DNA from: Brachycybe producta
Taxonomy: Eukaryota; Arthropoda; Diplopoda; Playtdesmida; Andrognathidae
Assembly: GCA_036925085.1 (NCBI GenBank)
Contig: JAUPFP010000008.1
Location: 6,283,277-6,347,276 of the forward strand
Reading direction: 5' to 3'
DNA: 64,000 nucleotides
The translations under genes were made by a program, and so were the position numbers. The notes under the pieces are model-generated. The model saw nothing but the letters and a program-made list of their open reading frames with translations, was not told the origin of the DNA and did no database searches. Positions 54,158-64,000 of this stretch are shown here, in pieces (within the stretch, counting starts at the first letter, position 1; every line of letters starts with the position of its first letter).

Positions 54158-56943
54158 AACGTATACAATATACAGTACAAGCGTATACATTTACTTTGTA
54201 TATCAACAAACATAACATAACACTGTGAGTTTGTGTTAATGAATTCTTTTAATGACTAAATGTTTTATTCACTTCATTATTTAAAATAAATTATACTTAA
54301 TCTTTAAAAAAATATTTAAAAAATTAAAGGTGATATTTTAAACTGAACTGCATTTAACAAATTACTTTATTTTTAAATGTACAGTTTTCTTTCATTGTAT
54401 GTATAATTTAAGTTCAGATTATTGTTGTTTTTACTTATTAAATTTGACACTACCATTATGCCAAAACAATAGTGTTACTACCTCGCACATATAATATTAT
54501 GATAACTTTATAATATTTGAATGAAATAAAATGTTGAAGTTTGTTATTTGTTAGAAAATGGTGAAGCCTTTAAACAAGAAAGAATTTATTGTATATATTA
54601 CTGTCAATCTGCGGAATCAGTCAATCTGCAGATTGCCTAGAAAATGATTTTATTCGACTTTTTTGTCAGCCATCCAACAATTTATTGGATATCATAAATT
54701 TAAAGGTTTTATTTTTATGTATGTTAGCATTTGAAATACACTGATTCGAAATTGAAATTCAACCGTAATTATTGGTTTTCCATATTGGTTTTTCCTCAAC
54801 AACATTCAGTGGTTTCTTTCTCCTTTCCGTCACTTTCATCTTCGCCAGCTTGTAATAGACAATACTTTTTTATTATGACCGATGAAAAAATTAACAACTT
54901 CTAGCCTAATTGTTAATGAATACTAACTGTGAGACAGTCAAAACCACTGCTAAACTCACTAACTAATAACTTTTGATTGGAAGTTTCGCTACACCGAAGT
55001 TAACGAATTTAGCATTAGATTTCATTGTCGCACATTTAGCAATTATTAATACGACTCATAGTTTACAACTTTACAGTCAAACTTTTTCTACTTAATATTT
55101 TTGACTAAAAAAATAAGTTAATATAAAATAGAAAGTTTTAATAATTAATCTACATTTATATCCTGGTATTTTCCCATTAACTTATTTTGTCCTACATGAA
55201 GGTTGAAGGGTGACAACTGTATGTAAACAATTAAGATTACAACATTTTTGACTTTATTAAATTGTTTTCAACGCAAAAGAAGGGTTCGAAAGAATTTTTA
55301 AAATATAATTGCCTGTTTTAGATTGGGTGCGTTCAGTTCTCAGGCGCTTTTGAAGCTTCTCGAGAAGCCTCAATGAGGCTACTTTCACGTAAAAAAAATC
55401 GGCCCAAATATGATTAATTAGTGAAATTTTAACAAGAATGCCTTCAAAAGCACTTAGAAATTGTATGCACTCAATGTAAATGTACTTTATAAATTTCGTG
55501 TACAGCTAATTTGTTATTTGATAATTTTACGTAAACATTTTTATATTCCTCATTTAATTTCAATTAGCCATCTCACACGTTTCCCACAAAATTACAAATA
55601 GCCAATGAAATATTGATAACAAAATATAATTTTTACCTTCATTCGTTTCAAATTTAATATTAAAATCAATAAAAGCTTGATAAGAATTCTTATAATAGAA
55701 AGCTTACAAGTAGCTAAATAAAACAAAACACCTTTAATACCTTCACTTACTAAAAGTTACTAGCAAACGTTGATTGTCTTATAATTGCTCCTAAAATAAC
55801 TTGATGTCGACCTTTTCAATCAATGTTTAAATATATATTCAATTTATTGACTAAATCTAATTACAATGTAAACATAAATTATAGTTTATTCCACCGAACT
55901 GACAATTTTTAGTACCACAATAATTTTGTACCAGCTTGTGTTAATATTTACATTTTATAATTAAGCTTAAAATTTAAGTTTAATAATCTATTAAGAGGCA
56001 TATTTTGCTCACACACTGACAATGGGAAAAAAAGTTTACAAAAAATCAATGCTATTACACTCTTCTCTCAACCGCCTAAGGACAAGTTATGCTCTAGTTA
56101 CTACATGATTTTTTTCTTAAATTTTCCCTATTTCATTTACATTGTCACTGGCAATTACAATTACATGATGAAATGACATGATCAATTTGTCATTTTACCA
56201 TGCTGTCACTAAATCAGTAAAATCGTATTTTTTCATAACCAAAAATCACATCTCATTTTTTTTCGTATCTGTGCAGATGTGGATTTTAAGTAGCAGTATA
56301 AGAAAAAATAAGTTTCAAAGTACACTATAATAAAACAGAGGGAATAACCGTTTTATCCTTTTTTTTTTTTTTGCACTTTTAAAGGAGAGGCCGAAGTAAC
56401 AAAAGGTAGAGAATAATTGTTAAAAGATGACACATTCAATCATCAAGTGCTTATATTTCAGTTTTTTTATCCTCAAAGAAGACTTTTTTTCTTATTATTA
56501 AAAGCCAATGTGTATTCATATGTTCATTTATTCGTCACAGGATAAAACCTGTTCACTTTTGAGACCTTGAATATTAGTATAAAACAGAAATGCTTAAAGG
56601 AAATTAACCCCAGAAATAAGTTAATATTTTTGCTGCCAAATGTCAATCATGAATATGCAACAGTTTAATGCGATTTTTATCTTAAATGTTAAATTTTAAG
56701 TATTATTATCATATCAAAAAGAAATTGAAAACACCTGAACAGTTTTGGTAATTACTCAAAATATGCATACATTTTTTATGTGTCATTGAAACAAGCAAAT
56801 CAAAATAATTTTTTTTGAAAAGAACAAAAAAGGAATGCTGTTTATAATTACATCAAATAAATATCTTGACCTTGCGAAAATATTCACAAATTTCAGTCTT
56901 CATATATGGTCCTACTGCTAATCAATCATTAGTCAACATAGAG
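54158..56943. other. Gene 5-gene 6 spacer
   Basis: Very AT-rich, no gene recognised. The first AATAAA after gene 5 is at 54285-54290. A MITE-like inverted repeat lies at 55323-55473. A T-homopolymer occurs near 56360. The palindrome and TATA block found upstream of genes 1 and 2 were not found upstream of gene 6. Confidence 0.4.
55323..55473. repeat. Short MITE-like inverted repeat
   Basis: The left end TTGGGTGCGTTCAG with GCGCTTTTGAAG is mirrored at the right by CTTCAAAAGCAC with TGCACTCAA. About 150 bp; the left arm also contains a GAAGCTTCTCGAGAAGC hairpin. Superfamily unknown. Confidence 0.5.

Positions 56944-64000
<7,057 letters not shown>

Overview
The window is AT-rich eukaryotic DNA, with spliced genes whose introns are mostly 55-80 bp and follow GT-AG rules. 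An arthropod is the best guess, from the very short introns, an RTE-like LINE, many small DNA transposons, and CCTAA (TTAGG-type) motifs inside foldback repeats. None of these is diagnostic, so species and clade are not settled.

The main content is a head-to-tail array, all on the plus strand, of genes for ABC transporters of subfamily C, closest in layout to ABCC4/MRP4. Four copies are complete with the same 29-exon plan: gene 1 (3213-11015), gene 2 (15737-23430), gene 3 (26314-34568) and gene 5 (44582-53447). A fifth intact copy, gene 6 (56944 onward), runs off the right edge in exon 26. Between genes 3 and 5 lies a pseudogene, copy 4, with only exons 3-7 left (36241-40680). Each complete protein is about 1300-1330 residues: TMD1-NBD1-TMD2-NBD2, no TMD0, intact Walker A, Walker B and H-loop motifs in both nucleotide-binding domains, and an unusual Glu in the NBD2 signature. 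Genes 1-3 form one subgroup; copies 4, 5 and 6 form another. Genes 1 and 2 are the most recent pair, since they share promoter DNA, spacer DNA and a mariner relic in intron 10.

The rest is mobile-element debris. Two damaged RTE-type LINEs lie in opposite orientations: 1-2835 on minus, running off the left edge, and 36605-39841 on plus, inside the pseudogene with a visible target duplication. There are three hAT-type elements with 8-bp target duplications, a TTAA-flanked family with at least four relics, three foldback elements with CCTAACC/GAACC-like loops, several short MITEs and two tRNA-derived SINE-like sequences.

The genes probably act in parallel as paralogous exporters of organic anions or conjugates at a membrane. 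Tandem expansion of such genes is commonly associated with detoxification, but that role is inference here. I found no operon, CRISPR array or other prokaryotic system. The most novel material is the transposon families and the altered NBD2 motif.
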